The notes under the pieces were generated by a model. That model did no database searches. It was not told the origin of the DNA and saw nothing but the letters and a program-made list of their open reading frames with translations. This document shows, piece after piece, positions 1 through 7,340 of a DNA stretch of 18,740 bases. Both the position numbers and the translations under genes were made by a program. Source of the DNA: an uncultured Spirochaetales bacterium (GTDB lineage: Bacteria; Spirochaetota; Spirochaetia; Treponematales; Treponemataceae); assembly GCA_946061495.1 (NCBI GenBank), contig CAMGSV010000024.1, positions 1 to 18,740 on the forward strand. Reading direction: 5' to 3'. How positions within the stretch are numbered: the stretch's first letter is position 1; each line of letters opens with the position of its first letter.

Positions 1-82
1 CGCATACGATGCACGATTGTATGCACGGTCATTGGTCCCGGATTGCAAGCCCAAGGATTTCTGCAGAACAGGCGTATGTCTC

Positions 83-1331
83 CTACAGGAGATTTTTCCG
101 CTGGGCCTTTTTCTGGTACATTTCTTCATCAGCCTCCTTGATCAGCTGTGCAGAATCAATGGGCGTCTTTTCTGCTGTGGCTGAACCGAGGGATATGCTG
201 GTGTGGTACTCCTTCTTTATTGTTTTCATCTTGCTTTCTATGGTTTTTATCCGTTCTTGGACCACCTGTCGCTCTGTGTTGGTGAGAATTGCGAGAAATT
301 CATCGCCACCCAATCTAAAGATATAGTCCTCTGCATGGAGTGAGCTCCTCATGACTTCATGGCAGAGGGTGATATATTCGTTTCCCTTGTCATGGCCATA
401 GGTGTCGTTTACCGCTTTGAGACCGTCAATGTCGCACATAATGAAGCTGATGGGAAGGAGCTTGTTCTGCTCATCGATAGTGTACAATAAAGTTCGCAAA
501 ATGGGGTAGAAAAAAGCCATTGAAAAATCCAGAATGTTGGTTCCCACACTAACAAAAAAAGGACAAGGAGAAGGTCGCCGCAAGACTGAAGCTCATCTGG
601 CAGGCTCCCGACGAGAAGTCGGCGAGGGCCATGAAGGCGGCCTTCTGCTAACAAGCTATCTGCTTGAGTATTCAGATGACTGGCAGACTGAGCGTTGCTA
701 TATGAATGCCGGTTCAATAAAACTTCAAAAGGAGATTCTGTTTGACGCAGCATGATGGATTTGCGGCTTTTTTCAGGAACGAAATTGCGAACTAAACTTG
801 ACACAATCTGAAAGAGCACTGCACTGCCCAATAAAACTGTTCCGGAACTATAGAGGGTGTATACAAAAAACAAGAAGCTGTAGTGTTCGACAATATGCCT
901 GTAGGGAAGGGACCTGACCTCATTGGTAAAAAGGACGGAATATTGCTGTAGGGGGTGGCAGGATGACGGACAGTGAAAAAACGCAGGGAAGGATAAAAAT
1001 ATACCGTAAGGATTTCATCAACGTTTTTTTGTGGGGGAAGGCATAGGAAAAACAAAAGAGCATGAAGGTGGGCCCTCCAAAGGAAATTGCGGTGTACATG
1101 AGGGGTCTGATGGAGGGAAGCAGGTGGATGTCGGGGTAGACGAAGAAAATACTTCCAAAGAAGCCCCACAGTCCCATGGCAATGACAAAAATAGAGGAAA
1201 TACTTGGATGCGGGAATATGGAATCGTCTGTTGGTATATAAAATGACGAGAACAAGGGCACACAGGGCTAGTATTGCCCGCAAGGTTCCTTGCACTGCTG
1301 TTGGATACTCTGCTCGGGTAAATATCTCCAT
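83..1331 (-). pseudogene. Broken 7TM-sensor GGDEF (diguanylate cyclase-like) gene
   Basis: This was a membrane sensor with an N-terminal seven-helix region (HisKA_7TM style) and a C-terminal GGDEF domain that would make cyclic di-GMP. The GGDEF end is readable from about 521 to 83, with MCDIDGLKAVNDTYGH and the active-site motif RLGGDEF. The N-terminus starts at ATG 1329-1331 with one hydrophobic helix. The frame then shifts in a run of five T near 1192-1197, and the next part (GLWGFFGSIFF, SFGGPTFMLF) continues in a second frame. It shifts again near the five-base G/C run at 951-955, after which SVLFTNEVRSLPYRHIVEHY continues in a third frame. From about 805 to 541 the receptor sequence is replaced by a transposase remnant on the other strand, so later membrane helices and the start of the GGDEF domain are gone. 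The gene cannot make the full protein. The 501-base GGDEF frame could at most yield a fragment lacking its sensor. Confidence 0.85.
541..805 (+). mobile_element. Decayed IS256/Mutator-type transposase fragment
   Basis: On the plus strand inside the broken GGDEF gene, two neighbouring frames read like the C-terminal part of an IS256-family transposase. From 559 to 648 the frame gives VAARLKLIWQAPDEKSARA followed by MKAAFC and a stop. From about 642 to 755 the next frame gives LLTSYLLEYSDDWQTERCYM and ends in KLQKEILFDAA plus stop. The catalytic core and the stretch normally lying between these pieces are missing, so the element is truncated at its 5' end, internally deleted and frameshifted. 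The bases after the stop up to about 805 (including aacttgacacaatctg) may be the element's right end. Boundaries are estimated from where the receptor sequence stops and resumes. The family assignment comes from recalled similarity to IS256 C-termini and is not tested by a search. Confidence 0.6.
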
Positions 1332-1339
1332 AGGCGGCC

Positions 1340-1345
1340 ATTATA
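1340..1345 (-). promoter_or_regulatory. Extended -10 promoter of the GGDEF relic
   Basis: On the minus strand the sequence reads TGCTATAAT, a consensus -10 with the extended TGn element. It lies 8 bases before the ATG at 1331. No good -35 was found at 16-18 bases. No Shine-Dalgarno sequence fits between it and the start, so a transcript would begin at or next to the ATG. Confidence 0.55.
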
Positions 1346-1483
1346 GCATGTTTTTGCTAAGAAAACTATTTTTATCAATAAAGAAATACAGAAAAAAATT
1401 GGAGAGCGCCCATTGACTGCTGGAAGGGAGGTCGGGGTTTGTTGTAGTGCAGGGGAAGCGGTGCTGGAGTGTTCCCCCATTCC

Positions 1484-2566
1484 CTACAGAATCAGCATGG
1501 CGTCCCCATAGGAGAAGAAGCGGTAGCGGTGCTCCACGGCCTCCCGGTAGGCCGACAAAATGTGCTCCCTGCCGGCAAAGGCGCTCACCAGCATCAGCAG
1601 GGTTGATTCTGGGGTGTGGAAGTTGGTGAACAGCTTGTCCACCGCACCGAAGTGGTAGCCGGGATAGATGAAGATGCTGGTGGCTCCCATTCCTGCCTCC
1701 AGCTGCTGGCTCTGGCGGTTCCAGGCTGACTCTAATGTGCGCACAGAGGTGGTTCCCACCGCCACAATGGGCCGTCCCTCCTCCTTGGCCCGGGTGACAG
1801 CCTGGGCGGTCTCCTGGCTGATGGAATAGGTCTCCTGGTGCATCTTGTGGTCCTCCAGCCGTTCTGCCCGCACCGGCAGGAAGGTTCCCAGTCCCACGTG
1901 GAGGGTCACCCAGGCCCGCTGGACTCCCGCCGTGTCCAGGGTGGAAAGCATCTCCTGGGTGAAGTGGAGGCCGGCGGTGGGGCAGGCGGCGGAGCCTGTC
2001 TCGGTGGCGTAGACATTCTGGTAGCGCTGGCCGTCCTCCTCCGTGTCCTCCCGCCGGATGTAGGGGGGCAGGGGAATGTGGCCGTTGGCCTCGAACCACT
2101 CCTCCGTAATGGGGAGGGGGAAGGCCAGGGTGCGGAATTCGGTGCCGGTGTCGGCGGGATTGGGGATGATGGTGGCCACCGTACCGTCTGCAAAGTAGTA
2201 CTGGTGGCCGCTCTTCTGCTTCTTGGCGTTCTTCACCATGGTCTTCCACAGGCAGCAGGTGCCGGCGGGAAGGGCGGGGGCTCCTTCCGGGAGGCTGCCG
2301 AGGCCCAGGGGCTGCAGGAATAGGAATTCCACCTCCCGGCCGGTACTGTCCTTGATTCCGTAGACACGGGAGCGACGAACTCTGGAGTTGTTGAACACCA
2401 TCAGGGCGTCGGCGGGAATGAATTCGGGAAGGTCTGCCATCTGCCGGTGGAGGATGGAGCCGGTGGCTCGGTCCAGCAGCATCAGTCTGTCCTGTCCCCG
2501 CACTTCAGGCGGGTGCTGGGCGATGAGCTCTGGGGGCAGGTCAAAAGAGAAGTCTTTCGTCAGCAT
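1484..2566 (-). CDS. queA: S-adenosylmethionine:tRNA ribosyltransferase-isomerase QueA
   Basis: QueA moves the ribose part of S-adenosylmethionine onto 7-aminomethyl-7-deazaguanine in tRNA, giving epoxyqueuosine, the penultimate step of queuosine synthesis; it is cytoplasmic. The 360-residue product is close to the family's usual length of about 340-360. Visible family blocks are FDLPPELIAQHP near the N-terminus, QDRLMLLDR, VFNNSRV, GHIPLPPYIRR, the central ACPTAGLHFT, LHVGLGTFLPV, VAVGTTSVRTLES, and the C-terminal TNFHTPESTLLMLVSAFAG. The ATG at 2564-2566 is preferred because AAGGA stands 7 bases before it; an in-frame TTG at 2587 is the alternative. The start lies within the last codons of ruvB (26-bp overlap), so translation is probably coupled and the gene is the last member of ruvA-ruvB-queA. 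Confidence 0.96.
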   Translation of the reverse strand: MLTKDFSFDLPPELIAQHPPEVRGQDRLMLLDRATGSILHRQMADLPEFIPADALMVFNNSRVRRSRVYGIKDSTGREVEFLFLQPLGLGSLPEGAPALPAGTCCLWKTMVKNAKKQKSGHQYYFADGTVATIIPNPADTGTEFRTLAFPLPITEEWFEANGHIPLPPYIRREDTEEDGQRYQNVYATETGSAACPTAGLHFTQEMLSTLDTAGVQRAWVTLHVGLGTFLPVRAERLEDHKMHQETYSISQETAQAVTRAKEEGRPIVAVGTTSVRTLESAWNRQSQQLEAGMGATSIFIYPGYHFGAVDKLFTNFHTPESTLLMLVSAFAGREHILSAYREAVEHRYRFFSYGDAMLIL

Positions 2567-3584
2567 GGTGTCGTCCTTGTACTCCAAGATGTTTGTATGC
2601 CTTGTCCGTTACCATACGGCCTCGGGGGGTCCGCTGCAAAAGGCCGCACTGGATCAGATATGGCTCGTAGTAGTCCTCCAGGGTATCCATGGACTCCCCG
2701 ATGGATATGGCCAGGGTCTCCGCTCCCACGGGGCCGCCGCCGAAGTTCTGGATGATGGAAAGGAGGATTTCCCGGTCGTAGCGCTCCAGCCCCAGGGCGT
2801 CGATTTCCAGCCGCTGGAGACCCAGCTCCGCAATTTTTCGGGTGATGGTGGCGGTTGCTCCAGTGCCAGGGGTTCTCGAACCCAGGACTTGGGCAAAGTC
2901 ACGGATGCGGCGCAGCACACGGTTTGCCACACGGGGGGTTCCCCGGGAGCAGCCGGCCATCAGCAGGGCGGCATCCTCCTCCACCTGCACCTCAAGGATG
3001 CTGGCGGACCGCTTGATGATGGCTGCCAGCTCCTCCGGGCTGTAGAAGCTGAACCGCTGGACAATACCGAAGCGGCTGATGAGGGGGCTGGAGACCATGC
3101 CCGCCTTGGTGGTGGCTCCCACTAAGGTGAAGCGGGGGATGGGAATGCGGACGGTGCGGGCAGCGGCTCCCTGTCCGATGATCCAGTCCAGCTCGTAGTC
3201 CTCCATGGCGATGTAGAGCATCTCCTCGATGGCGGGCTTGAGGCGGTGGATTTCATCGATGAAGAAGACGGTTCCCTCGGTGATGGTGGAAAGTATGCCT
3301 GCCAGATCCTTGGGCTTTTCCAGAGCCGGCGCACTGGTGACCTTGAATTCGGCCCCCAGCTCCTGGGCGGTGATCTGGGCCAGGGTGGTCTTTCCCAGTC
3401 CCGGCGGCCCGATGAGGAACAGGTGGTCCATGGCCTCGCCGCGGCTCTTTGCCGCCTGGATGCAGACGGCCAGGTTTTCCTTCACCATGGTCTGGCCCAG
3501 GAATTCCGTGAGGAATTTGGGCCGCAGGCTGTTGTTCTGGAAATCCTCCTCTAGGGGGATTCCCGGTCTCAGTAGCTCGTTCAT
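2541..3584 (-). CDS. ruvB: Holliday junction branch-migration ATPase RuvB
   Basis: RuvB is the hexameric AAA+ motor that, with RuvA, drives branch migration of Holliday junctions in recombination repair. The 347-residue protein carries the N-terminal RPKFLTEFLGQ block, Walker A GPPGLGKTT (about 59-66), Walker B FFIDEIHRL (Asp110-Glu111), the sensor region LVGATTKAGMVSSPLISRFG, the arginine-rich RGTPRVANRVLRRIRDFAQV block (the usual RGTPR motif) and a C-terminal winged helix ending in TPRGR. The length is normal. It starts 18 bases after the ruvA stop, with a strong GGAGGAG ribosome-binding site about 8 bases before ATG 3584. Its end overlaps the start of queA. No irregular residue was noticed. 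Confidence 0.98.
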   Translation of the reverse strand: MNELLRPGIPLEEDFQNNSLRPKFLTEFLGQTMVKENLAVCIQAAKSRGEAMDHLFLIGPPGLGKTTLAQITAQELGAEFKVTSAPALEKPKDLAGILSTITEGTVFFIDEIHRLKPAIEEMLYIAMEDYELDWIIGQGAAARTVRIPIPRFTLVGATTKAGMVSSPLISRFGIVQRFSFYSPEELAAIIKRSASILEVQVEEDAALLMAGCSRGTPRVANRVLRRIRDFAQVLGSRTPGTGATATITRKIAELGLQRLEIDALGLERYDREILLSIIQNFGGGPVGAETLAISIGESMDTLEDYYEPYLIQCGLLQRTPRGRMVTDKAYKHLGVQGRHHADERLLF

Positions 3585-3602
3585 CTGTCTTGCTCCTCCC
3601 CC

Positions 3603-4211
3603 TTAGGCCAGCTCCACAATGGCCCGGCGGAAAAGGAATTCCTCCTGCTGGCTGGGGGCCTTGTCCTTCAGTTCCAGTGCCAGCTCCTGCTCCAGCCGGG
3701 CAAGCACCGCCTCGCAGTCCCGCTTGTCGTAGCCCATGTCCACCAGCGCCTGCACCACGTCCTGCCAGCGGGAGGTGGCGGCGGCAGACCGTGGGACGGG
3801 GCTGTCGCCAAAGCTCAGCTTTCCCTTCAGCGCCAGCATCATCTTCTGGGCAGTCTTCTTCCCCACGCCGGGGAGCCGCTCTAGCTGGGCCAGGTCCTCG
3901 CTGTCCAGTGCCTGGGTCAGCTGCTGGGGCGAGATGCCCGACATGATTTTCAGCGCACCCTTGGCACCCACCCCGTCCACCTTCAGCAGGTCCAGGAAGA
4001 GGGCGCGCTCCTGGGGGGAGGCAAAGCCGAAGAGCCTCATGGTGTCCTCTCGATGGAGCATCCAGGTGAAGATGCGGGCTTGGCTTCCCACTGGCGGCAG
4101 GGAGTCCAGGCTGGAGTCGGGAACGGCGATGTCCCACTCAATGCCGGAGGTGTCAAGGCGGACTGTCTGGGGAAGCTTTGCGGTGATGGTTCCTGTCAGG
4201 CTGTTGAACAT
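3603..4211 (-). CDS. ruvA: Holliday junction DNA-binding subunit RuvA
   Basis: RuvA binds four-way junctions as a tetramer and loads RuvB rings. The product from ATG 4209-4211 is 202 residues, the usual size. The N-terminal OB-fold begins MFNSLTGTI. Two helix-hairpin-helix motifs follow, VDGVGAKGALKIMS and LERLPGVGKKTAQKM. The C-terminal RuvB-binding three-helix domain contains WQDVVQALVDMGYD. An upstream in-frame start at 4247 is rejected because it precedes the promoter -10 box and adds residues foreign to the family. There is no Shine-Dalgarno sequence before 4211; a good sigma-70 promoter ends 7 bases upstream, so the mRNA may be leaderless. It is the first gene of ruvA-ruvB-queA. Confidence 0.97.
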   Translation of the reverse strand: MFNSLTGTITAKLPQTVRLDTSGIEWDIAVPDSSLDSLPPVGSQARIFTWMLHREDTMRLFGFASPQERALFLDLLKVDGVGAKGALKIMSGISPQQLTQALDSEDLAQLERLPGVGKKTAQKMMLALKGKLSFGDSPVPRSAAATSRWQDVVQALVDMGYDKRDCEAVLARLEQELALELKDKAPSQQEEFLFRRAIVELA

Positions 4212-4218
4212 GGGTCCA

Positions 4219-4247
4219 ATTATAGCGGAAATGGATTGAAAGGCCAA
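4219..4247 (-). promoter_or_regulatory. ruvAB-queA sigma-70 promoter, -10 next to the start codon
   Basis: On the minus strand TTGGCC (4242-4247) is followed after 17 bases by a consensus TATAAT (4219-4224). Only 7 bases separate TATAAT from the ruvA ATG, so the predicted transcription start falls on or next to the A of the ATG. This is the clearest leaderless-type promoter in the window. Confidence 0.65.
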
Positions 4248-4282
4248 GGGACTGCCACTGGTGGGAATGTGTGGTTTTACTC

Positions 4283-4311
4283 TTGTGCATTTTGTTGTTT
4301 CGCAGTATCCT
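4283..4311 (+). promoter_or_regulatory. Candidate promoter of the chemotaxis receptor gene
   Basis: TTGTGC (4283-4288) and TATCCT (4306-4311) are separated by 17 bases, about 40 bases before the chosen start. The match is moderate. No sigma-28 flagellar-type promoter was recognised in the 140-base gap between ruvA and this gene, although chemotaxis genes often use one. Confidence 0.4.
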
Positions 4312-4351
4312 AAAAGAACTGAATAAAGAACTGGATATTGGAGTAGCTACA

Positions 4352-6154
4352 ATGAAGATGAGTATCAAGACAAGGTTAACCGTTATCGTTGGCGGAGGGG
4401 TGCTGGCCCTCATCATGATTAATGTCATCGGTGTCATGCGGATGATGGAGGTGAACCACAAGCTGAAGGATATGACCAATGTGAACTCCGTGAAGCAGCG
4501 GTACGCTATCAATTTCCGGGGAAGCGTCCACGACCGTTCCATTCGGGTGCGGGACTACGTGCTTTTGAACGATGATGGGCAGCGGGCAAGCACCCTTGCG
4601 GAAATCAATGAGCTGGAAGCCTTCTACCTTGAATCCGAGCGGCTGCTGAACCAGATGATGGCCGGTGAGGTAGAGACGACCCAAGACGAGCGGCGGATGA
4701 TTGCTGACATCGAAAGCTCCAAGGCCTTTCTGACTCCGCACATCAACGAGATCATCTCCCTGGTTGACTCGGGCCGGCGTGACCAGGCATACCGCATCCT
4801 CATGGATACCGCCCGCCCCGAATTCCAGCGGTGGCTCGACAGGATAAATGTCTACATCGACTACCAGGAGGACAACAACCAGGCCATCACCAGCTACCTG
4901 CTGCAGCTTTCCAATGAATTCCAGAGCATCATGACTATCATCACGGTCCTGTCGGGACTCTTGGGCGTGCTTGCGCTCATCTGGGTGATTCGTTCTGTGC
5001 GGCCTCTGGGTACGGTTGCCAAGGCTTTGGACGAGATTGCGGCGGGGGAGGGAGACTTGCGGGTGAAGCTGGAAGTCACCACACAGGACGAGATAGGCAA
5101 GGTGGCGGAGAATTTCAACGTGTTCATCTCCAGTCTCCACAAGATTATCTCCACCGTGAAGGGCTCCGTAGTGAGCTTGTCTGTCACCAGCCGTGGCCTC
5201 ACCTCCAGCATGAACGCCGCCCAGGGGGCGCTGGACAAGATCAATGGGGACATCATGCGGGTGCAGAACCAAATGAGCACCCAGTCCACCGCCGTCTCCG
5301 ACGTGTCCAGCACCATCCAGGACATTGGCAACAAGGTGTCGGATTTGAACCAGATCATCGAGGTGCAGACCTCCAGCATCAACGAAAGTGTCTCTTCCGT
5401 GGAGCAGATGCTGGACGATATCCAGTCGGTGACGGATGCCCTGGGCCGCAGCACTGCCCAGTTTGAGAATTTGTCCCGGGTGTCGGAGATTGGCTTCCAG
5501 AAGATTTCCGAGGTGCAGTCCAAGGTTATGGATATCTCCAACAAGTCCCGCAGCATGTCCGAGGCTAATGCCGTCATCGACAATATCGCCGCCCAGACAA
5601 ACCTTCTGGCCATGAACGCTGCCATTGAGGCGGCCCATGCAGGTACGGCGGGAAAGGGATTTGCTGTTGTTGCCGGAGAGATTCGCAAGCTGGCGGAGAG
5701 CTCTTCTGCCCAGTCAAAGTCTATCTCTTCTGCCCTGAAGGAATTGGTGGCATCAATCTCTGGAGTGGTTGAGACCTCCCAGACCTTGAGCCAGGCCTTT
5801 GAGGATGTACGCAAGGCCATTGCCTTCCTTGCCGAGGAGCTGAAGATTGTGCAGGATGTCATGGATCACCAGAGTGAGGGAAACCGGCAGGTGCACAGCT
5901 CCTTTGCCACCATCCATCGGCTCAACGAGCAGGTTCGGGTCAGTGCCGCCCAGATGGCCACTGGCAGCCAGAGCATTTTGGCAAAGACCGCCGATTTGGT
6001 GAACATTACGGAGCAAATCAACACCTCCATGTTCAGCATGACTTCCAGCGCTGAAGCCATTGCGGATGCGGTGGGCAATGTGGTTTCCCTCAGCCAGACC
6101 ACGGAGCAGGGTGTCCAGACCGTTAAGTCCCAGGTGGGGCGCTTTGTATTGTAG
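4352..6154 (+). CDS. Methyl-accepting chemotaxis protein (transmembrane receptor)
   Basis: This is a membrane chemoreceptor that senses an outside ligand and controls the CheA kinase. The product is 600 residues from ATG 4352, which has GGAG 8 bases upstream; a longer frame to 4271 adds residues lying over the promoter. A first membrane helix (about 8-30) precedes a periplasmic helical sensor of about 160 residues of the four-helix-bundle type. A second helix (about 192-214) is followed by a HAMP domain containing EIAAGEGDLRVKLE and a long coiled coil. The signalling tip is well conserved (IAAQTNLLAMNAAIEAAHAG, GFAVVAGEIRKLAE, about 410-445). No CheR-docking pentapeptide is seen at the C-terminus (ends VGRFVL). 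The ligand cannot be read from the sequence. The gene converges on the sulfatase-maturase gene and overlaps its end by 32 bases. Confidence 0.95.
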   Translation: MKMSIKTRLTVIVGGGVLALIMINVIGVMRMMEVNHKLKDMTNVNSVKQRYAINFRGSVHDRSIRVRDYVLLNDDGQRASTLAEINELEAFYLESERLLNQMMAGEVETTQDERRMIADIESSKAFLTPHINEIISLVDSGRRDQAYRILMDTARPEFQRWLDRINVYIDYQEDNNQAITSYLLQLSNEFQSIMTIITVLSGLLGVLALIWVIRSVRPLGTVAKALDEIAAGEGDLRVKLEVTTQDEIGKVAENFNVFISSLHKIISTVKGSVVSLSVTSRGLTSSMNAAQGALDKINGDIMRVQNQMSTQSTAVSDVSSTIQDIGNKVSDLNQIIEVQTSSINESVSSVEQMLDDIQSVTDALGRSTAQFENLSRVSEIGFQKISEVQSKVMDISNKSRSMSEANAVIDNIAAQTNLLAMNAAIEAAHAGTAGKGFAVVAGEIRKLAESSSAQSKSISSALKELVASISGVVETSQTLSQAFEDVRKAIAFLAEELKIVQDVMDHQSEGNRQVHSSFATIHRLNEQVRVSAAQMATGSQSILAKTADLVNITEQINTSMFSMTSSAEAIADAVGNVVSLSQTTEQGVQTVKSQVGRFVL

Positions 6155-7340
6155 CAAGAAAATAATTGAAAAAATCCTTGCGGCCCTGGCAGTAGTGGTG
6201 GAGTCCTAAGCTGCCGGTGCCGTCCCTGTCACGCTCCCGACGGCAGCCACCACGACAAAGTGCCAGCACCGGACAGTGGGTGCACTCCTCTTCCTGCTGT
6301 TGGGAGGAGGTGAGGAACCGCTGCATCACCGGATGGTAGAAGAGCTCCTTTAGATTCATTTCCTTGATGTTTCCAATGTACCAATTGTCTGAGCAATAGA
6401 AGTCGCAGGGATAGAGGCTGCCGTCGGATTCCAGGGTGATGGTGGCGGGGCAGTAGCCCAGCATTCCACATTGCTCCGGCTGGTACCCTTGGACCATGGC
6501 CAGCAGGTTGTCGTAGAACCTGATGGAGATGTCCGTGCCGGCTGTCATATCCTTCCAGTAGAGGCCGAAGAGCACCTTGTTCAGTTGGGAGAACTGCTGG
6601 TGTGTGAGGGAAAACGTGTCTAGGACAAGCCCGTCCTGCCGAACAAGTTTGTCCTGTGGTGGTTCTGGCTCCACCTGGGGTGGCACCGCAGGCAAAATAC
6701 AGTGGATGAATTGGAGGTGGTGGAGCTTGTTCTCCTGGAACCATCGGTAGATTTCCTCTTCGTGTCCCACCCAGGCCTCTGTGATGACCGATAGGATGGA
6801 AAATGTGACCTTGTAGTGCCTCAGCATCTCGATGGCCGCCATCACCTGGCGGTGGCTTCCTGTGCCGTCCTGGTAGGTGCGGTGCTGGTCGTGGATGTGG
6901 GCGGGGCCATCAAGGGAGATGCCCAGGGAAAAGCTGTGGTGGGCAAAGAACTGGCAGAATTCCGGGGTCAGGAGGGTGCCGTTGGTCTGGAGCATATAGC
7001 AGGCGTGGCTGACCTGGTTTTCTTTGCCCGCCGTCTCGTGAGCCAGGCGCTCCGCCTGGCCTTGGCGGTGCTCCTCCACCAGCTCCACAAACTGACGGAA
7101 GAAATCCAGCCCCGCCACCAGGGGTTCCCCCCCTTGGAACAGGTAGGTGACGGTGCCGCCCGCCGCAAAGTCCAGGGTGGTGGCAATGAGGGCCGCCGCC
7201 GTGTCCTTCTCCATGATGCCCCGGTCCCCCTCCAGACGGCAGCCGGCAGTCTCGAGATAGAAGCAGTACTGGCAGCGGAGGTTGCAGGCGGCTGAGGCGG
7301 GCTTGACCAATACGGTGATGTTTCTGCACGTGTTTTTCAT
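6123..7340 (-). CDS. Anaerobic sulfatase-maturating radical SAM enzyme (anSME)
   Basis: This enzyme oxidises the active-site cysteine or serine of sulfatases to formylglycine without oxygen, using S-adenosylmethionine and iron-sulfur clusters in the cytoplasm. The 405-residue protein has the radical SAM motif CNLRCQYCFY (Cys19, Cys23, Cys26), a GGEP motif in YLFQGGEPLVAGLDFF, and a C-terminal SPASM-type cysteine set: CGMLGYCPAT, LYPCDFYC and CTHCPVLALCRGGCRR. These should hold two auxiliary clusters. The start at 7340 shares one base with the stop of the regulator gene (TGATG), so the two are probably translationally coupled. The substrate is very likely the sulfatase two genes upstream, whose motif has a cysteine. 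The 3' end overlaps the receptor gene on the other strand. The alternative, a generic SPASM peptide maturase, is less likely given the neighbour. Confidence 0.93.
   Translation of the reverse strand: MKNTCRNITVLVKPASAACNLRCQYCFYLETAGCRLEGDRGIMEKDTAAALIATTLDFAAGGTVTYLFQGGEPLVAGLDFFRQFVELVEEHRQGQAERLAHETAGKENQVSHACYMLQTNGTLLTPEFCQFFAHHSFSLGISLDGPAHIHDQHRTYQDGTGSHRQVMAAIEMLRHYKVTFSILSVITEAWVGHEEEIYRWFQENKLHHLQFIHCILPAVPPQVEPEPPQDKLVRQDGLVLDTFSLTHQQFSQLNKVLFGLYWKDMTAGTDISIRFYDNLLAMVQGYQPEQCGMLGYCPATITLESDGSLYPCDFYCSDNWYIGNIKEMNLKELFYHPVMQRFLTSSQQQEEECTHCPVLALCRGGCRRERDRDGTGSLGLHHYCQGRKDFFNYFLATIQSAPPGT

Noticed and set aside
2..24. GCATAC...GTATGC inverted repeat at the window start
   Set aside because: A 6-bp stem with an 11-base loop and no T-run is easily due to chance, and the left context is missing.
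1452..1477. GGGGAA/TTCCCC inverted repeat after queA as a terminator
   Set aside because: The stem is only 6 bp with a 14-base loop and is not followed by a T-run.
4212..4247. Upstream start for ruvA at 4247
   Set aside because: It would precede the promoter -10 and add 12 residues not found in RuvA proteins.
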